Assembly (NCBI GenBank): GCA_965262235.1
Contig: OZ253504.1
Coordinates: forward strand, 3,162,001-3,226,000
From: CATQGW01 sp965262235
GTDB taxonomy: Bacteria > Chloroflexota > Dehalococcoidia > Bin125
Direction: 5' to 3'
DNA length: 64,000 bases
Shown here: positions 39,153 through 48,241 of the stretch, one piece after another
Numbering within the stretch: the first letter of the stretch is position 1
Layout: each line of letters begins with the position of its first letter
Translations under genes and position numbers: made by a program
The notes under the pieces: model-generated
Seen by the model: the letters and a program-made list of their open reading frames with translations, nothing else
Database searches by the model: none
Told to the model about the DNA's origin: nothing

Positions 39153-40451
39153 TTACGTGTCGCTGCTACCTCTGTCACGCCCGCTCCCTTCGCCCGCCGC
39201 CGCCCCCTCGGGGTCAGGCCGCGCCCGCATCGCAACGATTCGTCGACCGTCCATCCGCTCCACCACCACCGAGATCCCGTCGATCTGCACCCTGTCGCCC
39301 ACCGTCGGGATCGTCCCCAGCCGATCGAATAGCAACCCCGCCACCGTGTCGTAATCGCCGTGTTCCACTTGACACCCCAGCTGCATCAGCGACGCCAGCG
39401 GCGCCCGACCGTCCATCACCAGCTCCCCGTCAATCAGCTGCGCCGACTCACTGGAAGCCGCCGCATCGTATTCGTCGTCGATCTCGCCCACGATCTCCTC
39501 GACCAAATCCTCCAGCGTGATCAGCCCCGCCGTGCCGCCGTACTCGTCCAGCACGATCGCCATATGCACCCGCTCGCGACGGAAATCCGTCAGCAGATCG
39601 TCGATCAGCTTCGACTCCGGCACCAGCATCGGCTCGCGCGCGAGCTGCGCCACTGTCTGCCCCGTGTCGTGCAGCAACGCCGCCATCACGTCCTTCGCGT
39701 AGAGAATCCCGGTGATGTTGTCCACGCTGTCCTCGTAGACCGGCACCCGCGAGAAGCCCCGCGCGACGACGAACTCCGCCGACGCCTCGAGACCGGTGTC
39801 CGCCGACAGCGCGCCGATATCCGGCCGCGGCGTCATCGCCTCACGCACGATCCGGTCGCCCATGCTCATCACCCCGCGGATCATCGCCCGCTCTTCGGCC
39901 TCGATCCCCTCCTGACCGCGCTCCAGCACCACCTCGATGTCCGTGGGGTCAGGCGCCAGCTCCTCCTGCGATGCTCCAATCCGCGTCAGCAGCCGCGACG
40001 GCGATTCCAGCACGACGGCCGGAATCCAGAACGTCGCATCGAGCAGGTCGATCGCCGGCGCGAACCACATCGCAAACGCCTCGGGCCAGCGCGCCGCCAA
40101 CCGCCGCGGCACCGACTGAATCAGCGCCGCCACGAATCCGCCCAGCGCCCCCGTCAGCACCACCACGCCCCACGAGAACCCGATCTCGCGGATCACGATG
40201 TAGTAGACCGCCGTGAATCCCATCGCCACCGCCACCGTCCGCCCCACCGCGATCGAGCCCAGAGCCCGCTCGCGGTCGCGCGTGATCTCCTGCAACCGCT
40301 GCGCTCGGGGATTTTCCGGCTGACGGCTCGCCAGCAGCCGCGCCCGCGAGCGACTCAGCGAGATCACCCCGGCCTCCGCAATCGCCTCCAGCGCCAGCAG
40401 CAACACGCTCAGCAGCAGAACCACCAGCGCAGCGATCGAGCCGTCACTCAT
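39153..40451 (-). CDS. CNNM-type membrane protein with CBS pair and CorC/HlyC domain
   Basis: 432 aa. An N-terminal DUF21/CNNM transmembrane domain (helices in LVVLLLSVLLLALEAIAEAG, VVVLTGALGGFVAALI and elsewhere) is followed by two CBS domains (around MTPRPDIGALSAD and VHMAIVLDEYGGTAGLITLE) and a C-terminal CorC/HlyC domain (DTVAGLLFDRLGTIPTVGD). Such proteins are linked to magnesium or cobalt efflux and transporter regulation; the old name hemolysin is probably misleading. It is coupled to glmU by an ATGA overlap. Confidence 0.9.
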   Translation of the reverse strand: MSDGSIAALVVLLLSVLLLALEAIAEAGVISLSRSRARLLASRQPENPRAQRLQEITRDRERALGSIAVGRTVAVAMGFTAVYYIVIREIGFSWGVVVLTGALGGFVAALIQSVPRRLAARWPEAFAMWFAPAIDLLDATFWIPAVVLESPSRLLTRIGASQEELAPDPTDIEVVLERGQEGIEAEERAMIRGVMSMGDRIVREAMTPRPDIGALSADTGLEASAEFVVARGFSRVPVYEDSVDNITGILYAKDVMAALLHDTGQTVAQLAREPMLVPESKLIDDLLTDFRRERVHMAIVLDEYGGTAGLITLEDLVEEIVGEIDDEYDAAASSESAQLIDGELVMDGRAPLASLMQLGCQVEHGDYDTVAGLLFDRLGTIPTVGDRVQIDGISVVVERMDGRRIVAMRARPDPEGAAAGEGSGRDRGSSDT

Positions 40452-41809
40452 CCATCACCTCCGCCTCGCCGCGCTGGCCGACTCGCCTGCCGCGCCGGGT
40501 GACCCACCGCGTTCCCGCCCGGCGGCACATCCTTCGTCACCACCGACCCCGCTCCCGTCCGTGCTCCAGCCCCGATCTCGATCGGCGCGACCAGCAGCGT
40601 GTCGCTGCCGATGAACGCGTCCGCGCCGATCCGCGTCAGATGCTTCCGCTCCCCGTCGTAGTTGCAGGTGATCGCTCCCGCCCCAATGTTCGCTCGCGCC
40701 CCGACCTCCGCGTCGCCCACATAGGAGAAATGCCCAACCTTCACAGCCGCGCCCAATCGCGCATTCTTCAGCTCCGCGTGAGTCCCGATGTGCACCCCCT
40801 CGCCCAGCTCACAGCCCGCCCGGATCGTCGAGTATGGCCCCACCTCCACGCCGTCTCCAAGCCGCGATCCGCTGATCGTGCACGACTCCAGCACGCACTC
40901 CGACCCGACCACAACATCGCGCAGAATCACATTCGGACCCACGCGCGAGCCCGGCCCCACGCACGTCCGCCCGCGCAGATGGCAGCCCGGCTCGATCACG
41001 GCCCCCGCCGCGACCTCCACGCCGACATCGACCCATGTGCTCAACGGGTCGAGCAGCAGCGCCCCTGATCTCTGCAGCCGCTCCAGCACTCGCCATCGCA
41101 CTACACGCTCTGCCGCCGCCAAATCGGCCCGCGTCTCAACGTTCAGCCGACCATCCGGCAGGGCGACCTCAACCGCCGCGAGGCGCCCCTGCTCCGCCGC
41201 CTCCGCGATCACGTCGGTCGCGTAGCGCTCATCGCCGCCGCACACCGCCCGCTCCAGCGCCGCCCACAGCCAGCCCGCGTCGAAGCGGTAGACCCCCACA
41301 TTCACTTCATCGATCGCCAGCTGCTCCGCCGTCGCATCCCTCGCCTCCACAATCCCCAACACCCGCCCATCCTCAGCCCGCACGATCCGCCCCATCGCCG
41401 CCGGCTCCGCTACCCGCGCCACCAGCAGCGACGCCGACGCCCCGGATGCCGCGACCAACGGCGCAAGCTGATCCGCCGTCAGCAAGCCCAGGTCGCCGTT
41501 GACCACGAGCACGTCCTCAGACCCCACCAGCGACCTCGCCGCCCGCACCGCATCCGCCGTCCCGGTCGCCTCAACCTGCTCCGCAAACCCAAGCTCCAGC
41601 CCCGCCGGTGCATGTCTCGCGATCCCCGACCGAATCTCTTCCCCTCGCTCAGCCGCCGGCGCCACCACCACTGCACGCCCCACCCCCGCCTCGTGCAACG
41701 CATGCAGCACATGCCCGACCAGCGGGCGCCCCGCCAACGGCTGCAACACCTTCGGTTTCCCCGAACCCATCCGCAGCCCACGCCCCGCCGCGAGCACGAT
41801 CGCAGTCAT
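40448..41809 (-). CDS. glmU: Bifunctional GlmU: GlcN-1-P acetyltransferase / GlcNAc-1-P uridylyltransferase
   Basis: 453 aa from ATG 41809; an upstream extension of the frame is not conserved. The N-terminal uridylyltransferase domain has VLAAGRGLRMGSGKPKVLQP. The C-terminal left-handed beta-helix has the hexapeptide pattern (EIGAGARTGAGSVVTKDVPP; KVGHFSYVGDAEVGARANIG; GAGAITCNYDGERKH). It makes UDP-GlcNAc for the cell wall. It is the first gene of the long minus-strand run and is divergent from alaS across a 231-bp gap. Confidence 0.95.
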   Translation of the reverse strand: MTAIVLAAGRGLRMGSGKPKVLQPLAGRPLVGHVLHALHEAGVGRAVVVAPAAERGEEIRSGIARHAPAGLELGFAEQVEATGTADAVRAARSLVGSEDVLVVNGDLGLLTADQLAPLVAASGASASLLVARVAEPAAMGRIVRAEDGRVLGIVEARDATAEQLAIDEVNVGVYRFDAGWLWAALERAVCGGDERYATDVIAEAAEQGRLAAVEVALPDGRLNVETRADLAAAERVVRWRVLERLQRSGALLLDPLSTWVDVGVEVAAGAVIEPGCHLRGRTCVGPGSRVGPNVILRDVVVGSECVLESCTISGSRLGDGVEVGPYSTIRAGCELGEGVHIGTHAELKNARLGAAVKVGHFSYVGDAEVGARANIGAGAITCNYDGERKHLTRIGADAFIGSDTLLVAPIEIGAGARTGAGSVVTKDVPPGGNAVGHPARQASRPARRGGGDG

Positions 41810-42012
41810 CGCGGACGCGCCGTCTGCGTCACCCGCTCCGATTAACTCAGATTCGTGGGGATCGTCGTCAGCCGACAAATCAGGCCCTCGGCCCATTCGC
41901 AGCGATCTGACCGCCACCGCGGTCATCGTGGCGCGAAGCTACCACGTTTCCCCCGCGCCGCGCGGGAGTTGCCAGAGGCTCACGGCGTCCCACCCCACCG
42001 CCGATCCCGCGA

Positions 42013-42018
42013 TATAGT
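42013..42018 (+). promoter_or_regulatory. Possible -10 box for alaS
   Basis: TATAGT lies 22 bp before the alaS ATG in a GC-rich divergent intergenic region. A -35 is not evident at 17 bp. The predicted 5' leader would be only about 15 nt. No T-box is seen. Confidence 0.35.
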
Positions 42019-42040
42019 CGCAGTCGAATCGGACCACACC

Positions 42041-44890
42041 ATGCAAGCCCAACAAATCCGCGACACCTTCACCGACTTCTTCGTCGCCCGCGACCACCTG
42101 AGCGTCGCCAGCGCCCCCCTGACCGCCCCCGGCGACCCCACCCTGCTCTTCACCTCGGCGGGCATGGTCCCCTTCAAACCGTTCTTCCTCGGCGAGGCCC
42201 AGCCCCCGCACCACCGCCTCACCTCGATCCAGAAGTGCTTCCGAACCACTGACATCGACGAGGTCGGCGACGCCAGCCACCTCACCATGTTCGAGATGCT
42301 CGGCAACTTCTCGCTCGGCGACTACTTCAAGACCGAAGCCCAGGCCTGGGCCTGGGAGCTCGTCACCGACGTCCTCGGGATCGACCCCAAGCTGCTCGTC
42401 GCCACCGTCTTCACCGACGACGACTTCGCCTACGACCAGTGGAAGAAAATCGGCCTGCCCGACTCGAAGATCTACCGCTACGGCGAGGACCAGGGCAACT
42501 TCTGGGCCGCCGGACCCACCGGCCCCTGCGGCCCCTGCTCCGAGCTCCACTACGACATGCGGCCCGGCTACCGCGACGACGCCGGCCCCGCCGAGGCCAA
42601 CGAGAAATGGCTCGAAATCTGGAACCTCGTCTTCATGCAGTGGACCCGCTTCGACGACGGACGCCGCGAAGACCTGCCCGCCCAGAGCATCGACACCGGC
42701 GCCGGCCTCGAACGCTGGGCCATGATGCTCCAGGGCAAATCGAACCTGTACGACACCGACCTCTTCGCCCCGCTGCTCGACTACCTCGGCGAACGTTGCT
42801 CGCTCGAATACGCCACCGCGACCGATCAGCAGCGCCGCGCCATGCGCGTCGTCGCCGAGCACGGCCGCGCCATGACCTTCCTGATCGCCGACGGCGCAAT
42901 CCCCGGCAACGAGGGACGCGGCTACGTCCTCCGCCGCCTGATCCGCCGCGCGCTCTACCACGCCGACCAGCTCGGCCTCGAAGCCCCGATCCTCGGTAGC
43001 GTCGCCCAACAGGTCCGCAACGCCATGGGCGTCGGCTACCCCGAAGTTGTCGAACAACAGGCCCTCGTCGACCAGGTCCTCGACCAGGAGGAAGACCGCT
43101 TCCGCCAAACCCTCGCCACCGGACGGCTGCTGCTCGAGCAGCAGACGATCCCCCTGAAGCGCAGCTTCGCCGAGGTCACCGACGAGTTCATCGCCATCAT
43201 GCCGGCCGATATCGTCTCGGCCGCCTGGCTCGGCGAGCTCGAATGGGCCGTCGACGACGTCCCGATTCGCAACCGCACAATCGGCGACATCACCATCAAC
43301 GAAGTGCAGGACCTGGCTCGCCAGGCGCTCAAAGGCACGATGCCGACCGATCAGGCGCTCGCCGCGGCCCGCGCCGCCGCCGGCCGCATCTCCGGCGAGG
43401 AAGCGTTCGTCCTCTACGACACCTACGGCATCCCCCGCGAACTGACGCAAGCGGTCGCCGAAGCCGCAGGCTTGACCCTGGACGTCGAGGGATTCGAGGC
43501 CGCCCTCGCCGATCAGCAGGATCGCGCACGCCAGGCCGCCAAGTTCGGCAGCGACGCCGAGGCCGCCGCCTTCGCTGAGCTCGACCTCGCCTCGACCTTC
43601 TCCGGCTACCACGAGATCACCGCCGGCTCCCAAATCGCCGCGATCGTCCGCGACGGCGAGCCGGTCGCCCACGCCTCGACCGGCGACCAGATCAGCGTCG
43701 TCCTCGACACCACCCCCTTCTACGCCGAGGGCGGCGGCCAGGTCGGCGACGCCGGCGCCATCACTGCCAACGGCGCGCAGCTCGAAGTCTCCGAGACCCG
43801 CGCCTTCGGCGACGTGATCGCCCACATCGGCAAGGTCACCGCCGGACAGTTCACCGTCGGCGACCAGGTCCAGGCCCAGGTCGACCGCTCCCGACGCGCC
43901 GACACCACCCGCAACCACACCGCCACCCACCTGCTCCACGCCGCTCTCCGCAACGTGCTCGGCGAACACGTCCGCCAGGCCGGCTCGCTCGTCGCGCCCG
44001 ACCACCTGCGCTTCGACTACACCCAGTCCGAAGCGCCCACGCCCGAGCAACTCGCCGACGTCCAGCGCCTCGTCCGCAGCCGCATCCGCGAAAACCTCCC
44101 CGTCGAGACCCTCGAACTCCCCTACGCGCAGGCCCTCCAGCGCGGCGCGATGGCCATCTTCGGCGAGAAATACGCCACCGAGGTCCGCGTCGTCGAAATC
44201 TGCGACCCCGCCCCGCACGTCCACGACTGCTTCAGCAAGGAACTCTGCGGCGGCACCCACGCCCCCGCCACCGGCTTCATCGGCGGCTTCCAGATCACAT
44301 CCGAGGGCTCCGTCGGCGCTGGCGTGCGACGCATCGAAGCCCTCACCGGCGCCGCCGCCGAAGCCTGGGTCGAACAACGCCTCAACACCCTCAACGATGT
44401 CGCCGGCTCCCTCCGCGCCACACCCGACACCCTGCCCGACCGCGTCTCCCAGATGCGCGACGAACTCCAGACCCTCCGCCGCCGGCTCGCCGCCGTGGAG
44501 GCCCAGACCGGCGCATCCGTCGCCGAGCAGCTCGCCGCCAACCCCACCCAGATCGACGGCGTCACCGTCGTCGCCGGCCGCGTCGATGTCGACTCCGCAG
44601 CCGCGCTGCGCAGCACCGGCGACGAAGTCCGTCGCCGGCTCGACGAAGCAGTCATCGTGCTCGGCGCCGTCGCCAATGACCGACCGCTCTTCATCGCCAT
44701 GATCACCCCCGGCCTCGTCGCCCGCGGGCTCAACGCCGGCCGGCTGATCGGCGGCATCGCCCGCATCGCCGGCGGCGGCGGCGGCGGCAAGCCCGAAATG
44801 GCCCAGGCCGGCGGCCGCGACGCCACCAAGCTCGACGCCGCTCTCGCGGCCACCGCCGACGCTGTCCGCGCCCAGCTCGCCAACAGCTAG
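42041..44890 (+). CDS. alaS: Alanyl-tRNA synthetase
   Basis: 949 aa from ATG 42041, longer than the usual ~875. The class II core has LLFTSAGMVPFKPFFLGEAQ, CFRTTDIDEVGDASHLTMFE and motif 3 (FDDGRREDL...IDTGAGLERW). The editing domain has HTATHLLHAAL (about 626) and CGGTHAPATGF (about 736), and the C-Ala domain ends in GRDATKLDAAL. About 70 extra residues lie between LLLEQQTIPLK and GEEAFVLYDTYGIPRELT (about 363-450), accounting for the added length. It starts the operon alaS-ruvX-mltG-aroE. Confidence 0.96.
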   Translation: MQAQQIRDTFTDFFVARDHLSVASAPLTAPGDPTLLFTSAGMVPFKPFFLGEAQPPHHRLTSIQKCFRTTDIDEVGDASHLTMFEMLGNFSLGDYFKTEAQAWAWELVTDVLGIDPKLLVATVFTDDDFAYDQWKKIGLPDSKIYRYGEDQGNFWAAGPTGPCGPCSELHYDMRPGYRDDAGPAEANEKWLEIWNLVFMQWTRFDDGRREDLPAQSIDTGAGLERWAMMLQGKSNLYDTDLFAPLLDYLGERCSLEYATATDQQRRAMRVVAEHGRAMTFLIADGAIPGNEGRGYVLRRLIRRALYHADQLGLEAPILGSVAQQVRNAMGVGYPEVVEQQALVDQVLDQEEDRFRQTLATGRLLLEQQTIPLKRSFAEVTDEFIAIMPADIVSAAWLGELEWAVDDVPIRNRTIGDITINEVQDLARQALKGTMPTDQALAAARAAAGRISGEEAFVLYDTYGIPRELTQAVAEAAGLTLDVEGFEAALADQQDRARQAAKFGSDAEAAAFAELDLASTFSGYHEITAGSQIAAIVRDGEPVAHASTGDQISVVLDTTPFYAEGGGQVGDAGAITANGAQLEVSETRAFGDVIAHIGKVTAGQFTVGDQVQAQVDRSRRADTTRNHTATHLLHAALRNVLGEHVRQAGSLVAPDHLRFDYTQSEAPTPEQLADVQRLVRSRIRENLPVETLELPYAQALQRGAMAIFGEKYATEVRVVEICDPAPHVHDCFSKELCGGTHAPATGFIGGFQITSEGSVGAGVRRIEALTGAAAEAWVEQRLNTLNDVAGSLRATPDTLPDRVSQMRDELQTLRRRLAAVEAQTGASVAEQLAANPTQIDGVTVVAGRVDVDSAAALRSTGDEVRRRLDEAVIVLGAVANDRPLFIAMITPGLVARGLNAGRLIGGIARIAGGGGGGKPEMAQAGGRDATKLDAALAATADAVRAQLANS

Positions 44891-44897
44891 CGACCCA

Positions 44898-45380
44898 ATG
44901 CAACGCACTGCGCAGCGACGCTGCATCCTTGGCATCGACCCCGGTGAACGCTGGCTCGGCCTCGCCCGCGCCGCCGTCGATTCGCCGCTCGCCTTCCCGC
45001 TTGGCACCGTCGACCTCGAGGCCGCCAAAGACGGCGGGCTCGCCGCCATCCGCGCCCTGCTCGAAGGCGACGATGTCGAGACCGTCGTTGTCGGCGTCCC
45101 GCTGCGGGCCGACGGCGCAGAGGACGAACAGGCCGCCCGCTTCCGCCAGTTCGGCGAACAGCTTGCAACCCAAATCGGCGCAACCTGCCACGCCCAGAGC
45201 GAACGCCACACCTCCCTCGACTTCAGCCCGTCCCCGCGACCACCATCACGCGGCAAGACCCGACGTCCCCAACGCAGCACCCGCGAGCAACAGCGCCAGC
45301 AGCGCCGCGAATCCCACGCCCGCGCCGCCGCTCGCATCCTCCAGCGCTGGCTCGACGAACACCCCCCCAACCGCCCGTGA
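44898..45380 (+). CDS. ruvX: RuvX/YqgF-family putative RNase H-fold protein
   Basis: 160 aa. The first catalytic Asp14 is in LGIDPGERWLGLA. The VVVGVPLRADGAEDEQAARF block and Glu102 in SERHTSLDF also match. The position of the last conserved Asp (before AAxxIL) appears to be His140 in ESHARAAARILQRWLDEH. A basic Pro/Arg/Gln-rich insertion (about 110-135) replaces the usual short loop. The family acts in pre-16S rRNA processing. The start follows alaS by 7 bp and the stop overlaps mltG (GTGA). Confidence 0.85.
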   Translation: MQRTAQRRCILGIDPGERWLGLARAAVDSPLAFPLGTVDLEAAKDGGLAAIRALLEGDDVETVVVGVPLRADGAEDEQAARFRQFGEQLATQIGATCHAQSERHTSLDFSPSPRPPSRGKTRRPQRSTREQQRQQRRESHARAAARILQRWLDEHPPNRP

Positions 45381-46456
45381 ACCGCTACCTGCCGCGCATC
45401 GTCCCGCCCGTCGCCGCTCTGCTCGCCGCGCTGATGCTCGCCGCCGCCGCGCTCGCCCTGCTCGACAGCCCCGACGCGATCTTCGGCGGCGCTCCGCCCG
45501 TCCCGACCAGCCGTGCCAGCTCGACGCCCGCCGGCGCGGTCGAGCTCCAGCCCGGCGACACCGCCGACCAGATCGCCCAGCGTCTCCACCTCGCCGGCGT
45601 CATCGATTCCCCACGGCGCTGGACCACGATCGTCCAGCTGCTCGGCTGGGAAGAGCATCTCGAAGTCGGCAGCTACACCTTCGAGGCCGGCCTCACCAGC
45701 TACGAAATCGCCCGCCGCATCCACACCGGCGAGCGCACCCCGTTGCGCGTCACCTTCCCCGAGGGCCTGCGTATCGAGCAGATCGGCGAGCTGCTCGAAG
45801 CCGAAGGCGTCGTCGCCGCCGCCGACTTCGCAGCCGCGTTGACCCGCCCGCAGATCAGCGCCGGCACCCTCGCCGCTTCCCGCCCGCCCGGCGTCGGCCT
45901 CGAGGGCTACCTCTTCGCCGCCACCTACGACTTCCCGCTCGGCGTCAGCGCCGAACAGGTCGTCCGCCTGATGCTCGAGCGCTTCGACGCCGTCGTCACC
46001 CCCCAACTGCTCGACGCCGTCGCCAACTCGGGACGTACGCTGCACGAAGTGCTCACGGTCGCCTCGATCGTCGAGCGCGAAGCCGCCGTCAACGAGGAGC
46101 GACCGATCATCGCCGCCGTGCTCTGGAACCGCATCGAGCTGGGCATGCCTCTCCAGGTCGATCCGACCGTGCAGTACGCCGTCGCCGGTAACCCCGCCCA
46201 AGTCGCGCTGCACGGCTGGTGGAAGGCCGAGCTGACCCGCGAAGACCTCGCCTCGACCTCCCCCTGGAACACCTACACCGCACCCGGCCTGCCGCCCACT
46301 CCGATCGCCGCGCCCGGCGAGGCCTCCCTGCGCGCCGCGCTCGCCCCCGCCGACGTGAGCTTCCTCTTCTTCGTCGCCCGCGGCGACGGCACGCACGCCT
46401 TCGCCAACACGCTCGCCGAGCACGAGGCGAACGTCGAACTCTGGCGCTCCCGATGA
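45377..46456 (+). CDS. mltG: Endolytic transglycosylase MltG (YceG-like)
   Basis: 359 aa from GTG 45377. An N-terminal transmembrane segment (VAALLAALMLAAAALALL) is followed by a LysM-like part (VELQPGDTADQIAQRLHLAG) and the YceG domain with TFPEGLRIEQIGELL, GLEGYLFAATYDFPLG (catalytic Glu kept; the usual PDTY is AATY), ASIVEREAAVNEERPIIAAV and MPLQVDPTVQYAV. It would cut nascent glycan strands outside the membrane, which implies a peptidoglycan wall. The ruvX-mltG-aroE order is conserved in many bacteria. Confidence 0.93.
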   Translation: MNRYLPRIVPPVAALLAALMLAAAALALLDSPDAIFGGAPPVPTSRASSTPAGAVELQPGDTADQIAQRLHLAGVIDSPRRWTTIVQLLGWEEHLEVGSYTFEAGLTSYEIARRIHTGERTPLRVTFPEGLRIEQIGELLEAEGVVAAADFAAALTRPQISAGTLAASRPPGVGLEGYLFAATYDFPLGVSAEQVVRLMLERFDAVVTPQLLDAVANSGRTLHEVLTVASIVEREAAVNEERPIIAAVLWNRIELGMPLQVDPTVQYAVAGNPAQVALHGWWKAELTREDLASTSPWNTYTAPGLPPTPIAAPGEASLRAALAPADVSFLFFVARGDGTHAFANTLAEHEANVELWRSR

Positions 46457-47313
46457 CCGCCCGCGTCGGCGTGATCGGACGCCCCATCGCACACAGCATC
46501 TCGCCACGCTTCCAGCAGCCTGCGTTCGACGCGCTCGGCCTCGACGCCCGCTATGAAGCCTGGGACGTCGCTCCCGACCAGCTTCAGACGTTCGTCGACG
46601 GCCTGCGCGACCCCGACGCGCTCGGCGCAAACGTGACGATCCCCTACAAGGAAGCCGTCGTGCGCCACGTCGACGGCCTGCACCAGACCGCCCGCTTCGT
46701 CGGCGCCGTCAACACGATCATCAACAACGACGGCCACCTGCAGGGCTACAACACCGACGTCACCGGCTTCCAGCGCTCGCTCGCCGAGGCCGGCTGCGAC
46801 CCGGCCGGCGCGCACATCGTGCTCTGGGGCGCGGGCGGCGCGGCGCGCGCCGTCGCCTGGGCCCTCATCTGGCGCGGCGCCGAGGCGCTCACCATCGTCA
46901 ACCGCACCGCCGTCCGTGCCGGACGCCTGCGCCACGATCTCTCCTCCGCCTCCGCCGGCGTCCGCTTGCGCGCGATCGGCGCCGACGCCGCTGAAGTACC
47001 CGACGCCCTCGCCGCGGCCGACATCGTCGTGCAGTGCACCTCCGTCGGCCTGCGCGGCAGCCACACCGAGGGACAACTGCCCTTCGACATCTCCCAGCTC
47101 CGCCCCGCCGCGTTCGTCGCCGACCTGATCGCCAACCCGCGCGAGACAGCGCTCGTGCAGGCCGCCTGCGCCGCCGGCCACCCGGCCATCGGCGGGCTGC
47201 CGATGCTCGTCTATCAGGGCGCAGCCGCCTTCGAACTGTGGACCGAGCGGGCCGCCCCGACCGAGATCATGATCGCCGCCGCCGACGCGGCGATGGCCGA
47301 GGTGGGCGCATGA
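46453..47313 (+). CDS. aroE: Shikimate dehydrogenase
   Basis: 286 aa from ATG 46453 overlapping the mltG stop (ATGA). The substrate site includes PIAHSISPRFQQPAF, the catalytic Lys in NVTIPYKEAV and Asp in YNTDVTGF. The NADP-binding loop is VLWGAGGAARAVAWAL with NRT next to the cofactor phosphate. The C-terminus contains GLPMLVYQGAAAFELW. It reduces 3-dehydroshikimate to shikimate. Confidence 0.95.
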   Translation: MTARVGVIGRPIAHSISPRFQQPAFDALGLDARYEAWDVAPDQLQTFVDGLRDPDALGANVTIPYKEAVVRHVDGLHQTARFVGAVNTIINNDGHLQGYNTDVTGFQRSLAEAGCDPAGAHIVLWGAGGAARAVAWALIWRGAEALTIVNRTAVRAGRLRHDLSSASAGVRLRAIGADAAEVPDALAAADIVVQCTSVGLRGSHTEGQLPFDISQLRPAAFVADLIANPRETALVQAACAAGHPAIGGLPMLVYQGAAAFELWTERAAPTEIMIAAADAAMAEVGA

Positions 47314-47978
47314 GCGAGGGCGTCACGATCGGCTTCATCCTCGTCGCGCTGTTCTTCGGCGGCGTCGGCCTGCTGCTCTTCAAGGAAGCCCGCACGCACC
47401 GCTTCTGGCGCCAGCTCGTCGCCGACAACAACCTCGATGCGATCCGCGGCATCCTCGACCAGGAGATCGAGCACTGGAAGACCCAGCGGCCGCCCAAAGA
47501 CATCAGCGCCGTCGTCTGGGCCGGCGTGCAGGGCATGGACCTCGTCGCCGCCTCGGCCCACTACGTCCGCGTCAGCACCTCGGCCGACCCCGAGTTCGGC
47601 GCCGTCGACGGCGTCCGGCAGCAGGTCGCGACCTCGCTCGACACCGCCCACTCGGTCGCCCTTCGCCTCGTCGAGATGATCTTCTACGACGTGCCCAACT
47701 TCCGTCCCGCCCACGTCCGCGTCGATGTCTACACCACCTTCCGCGACGAATCCGGCGCAGCCCAGGCCCGCCCAATCCTCTGCATCCAGGCCGACCGCGC
47801 CGACGCCCTCAGCATCGACTGGAGCCAACCCCCGCATCACCTGGCCGCCGAGTTCGAACTCCTCACCAACCGCGCCCCCAATCGCGAACCGCGCCCAATC
47901 GAGCTACCCCCCGACAACCCCGACTGGCTCGAAGAGGAATCCCCAACCCCCGCCACCCCCCAGGAAAGCCCGAAGTAA
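47310..47978 (+). CDS. Membrane-anchored protein of unknown function
   Basis: 222 aa, starting in the aroE stop (ATGA). One N-terminal transmembrane helix (GFILVALFFGGVGLLLF) is followed by a cytoplasmic or external globular region (WAGVQGMDLVAASAHYVRVS, AHVRVDVYTTFRDE) and a Pro/Glu-rich tail. The family is not recognised. Its last-in-operon position behind aroE suggests no specific role. Confidence 0.75.
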   Translation: MSEGVTIGFILVALFFGGVGLLLFKEARTHRFWRQLVADNNLDAIRGILDQEIEHWKTQRPPKDISAVVWAGVQGMDLVAASAHYVRVSTSADPEFGAVDGVRQQVATSLDTAHSVALRLVEMIFYDVPNFRPAHVRVDVYTTFRDESGAAQARPILCIQADRADALSIDWSQPPHHLAAEFELLTNRAPNREPRPIELPPDNPDWLEEESPTPATPQESPK

Positions 47979-48029
47979 CGCTCCCCCCGCTCGGCAGGTG
48001 AAGATGCCGCCCGGATCCCCTCTCGCCCC

Positions 48030-48054
48030 GGTCGGCCACAAGGAGTGGCCGACC
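48030..48054. repeat. 25-bp palindrome, variant copy 3
   Basis: Arms GGTCGGCCAC and GTGGCCGACC are perfect 10-bp inverted repeats with a 5-nt spacer, the same geometry as at 5895 and 6030 but with different outer bases on both arms. It is followed by GAATCTGGATC-type sequence and then the REP-like copy D. Confidence 0.7.
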
Positions 48055-48075
48055 GAATCTGGAGATCGGCCGCCC

Positions 48076-48134
48076 GGATCCCCTCTCCCCCCGGCTCGGC
48101 GGGGGGAGATGCCGCAGGCAGAGGGGGGCTCCCC
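48076..48134. repeat. Two-hairpin REP-like element, copy D
   Basis: CTCCCCCCGGC/GCGGGGGGAG, then TGCC/GGCA around loop GCA, then GAGGGGGGCT. It lies just upstream of the HTH gene; copy E lies just downstream of it. Confidence 0.8.
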
Positions 48135-48205
48135 GCGCCCCGTGACCAACCGCATCCGGCGATCGCCCGACCGAGTCCACCCCCCCCCCACCCCCTCAAC
48201 TCCCG

Positions 48206-48214
48206 TGCTACTCT
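48206..48214 (+). promoter_or_regulatory. Possible extended -10 for the HTH gene
   Basis: TGC followed by TACTCT fits an extended -10 (TGnTAnnnT). The ATG is 28 bp further on with AGGAG in between at 48226-48230. Confidence 0.35.
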
Positions 48215-48241
48215 CAGAACAGAACAGGAGTTCCACCCACA

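Noticed and set aside
41939..46630. A minus-strand open frame of about 1,560 codons opposite alaS, ruvX, mltG and aroE
   Set aside because: It is antisense to four well-conserved genes, has a Gly/Ala/Val/Asp/Glu-rich composition typical of the mirror frame of GC-rich coding DNA, and shows no domain.
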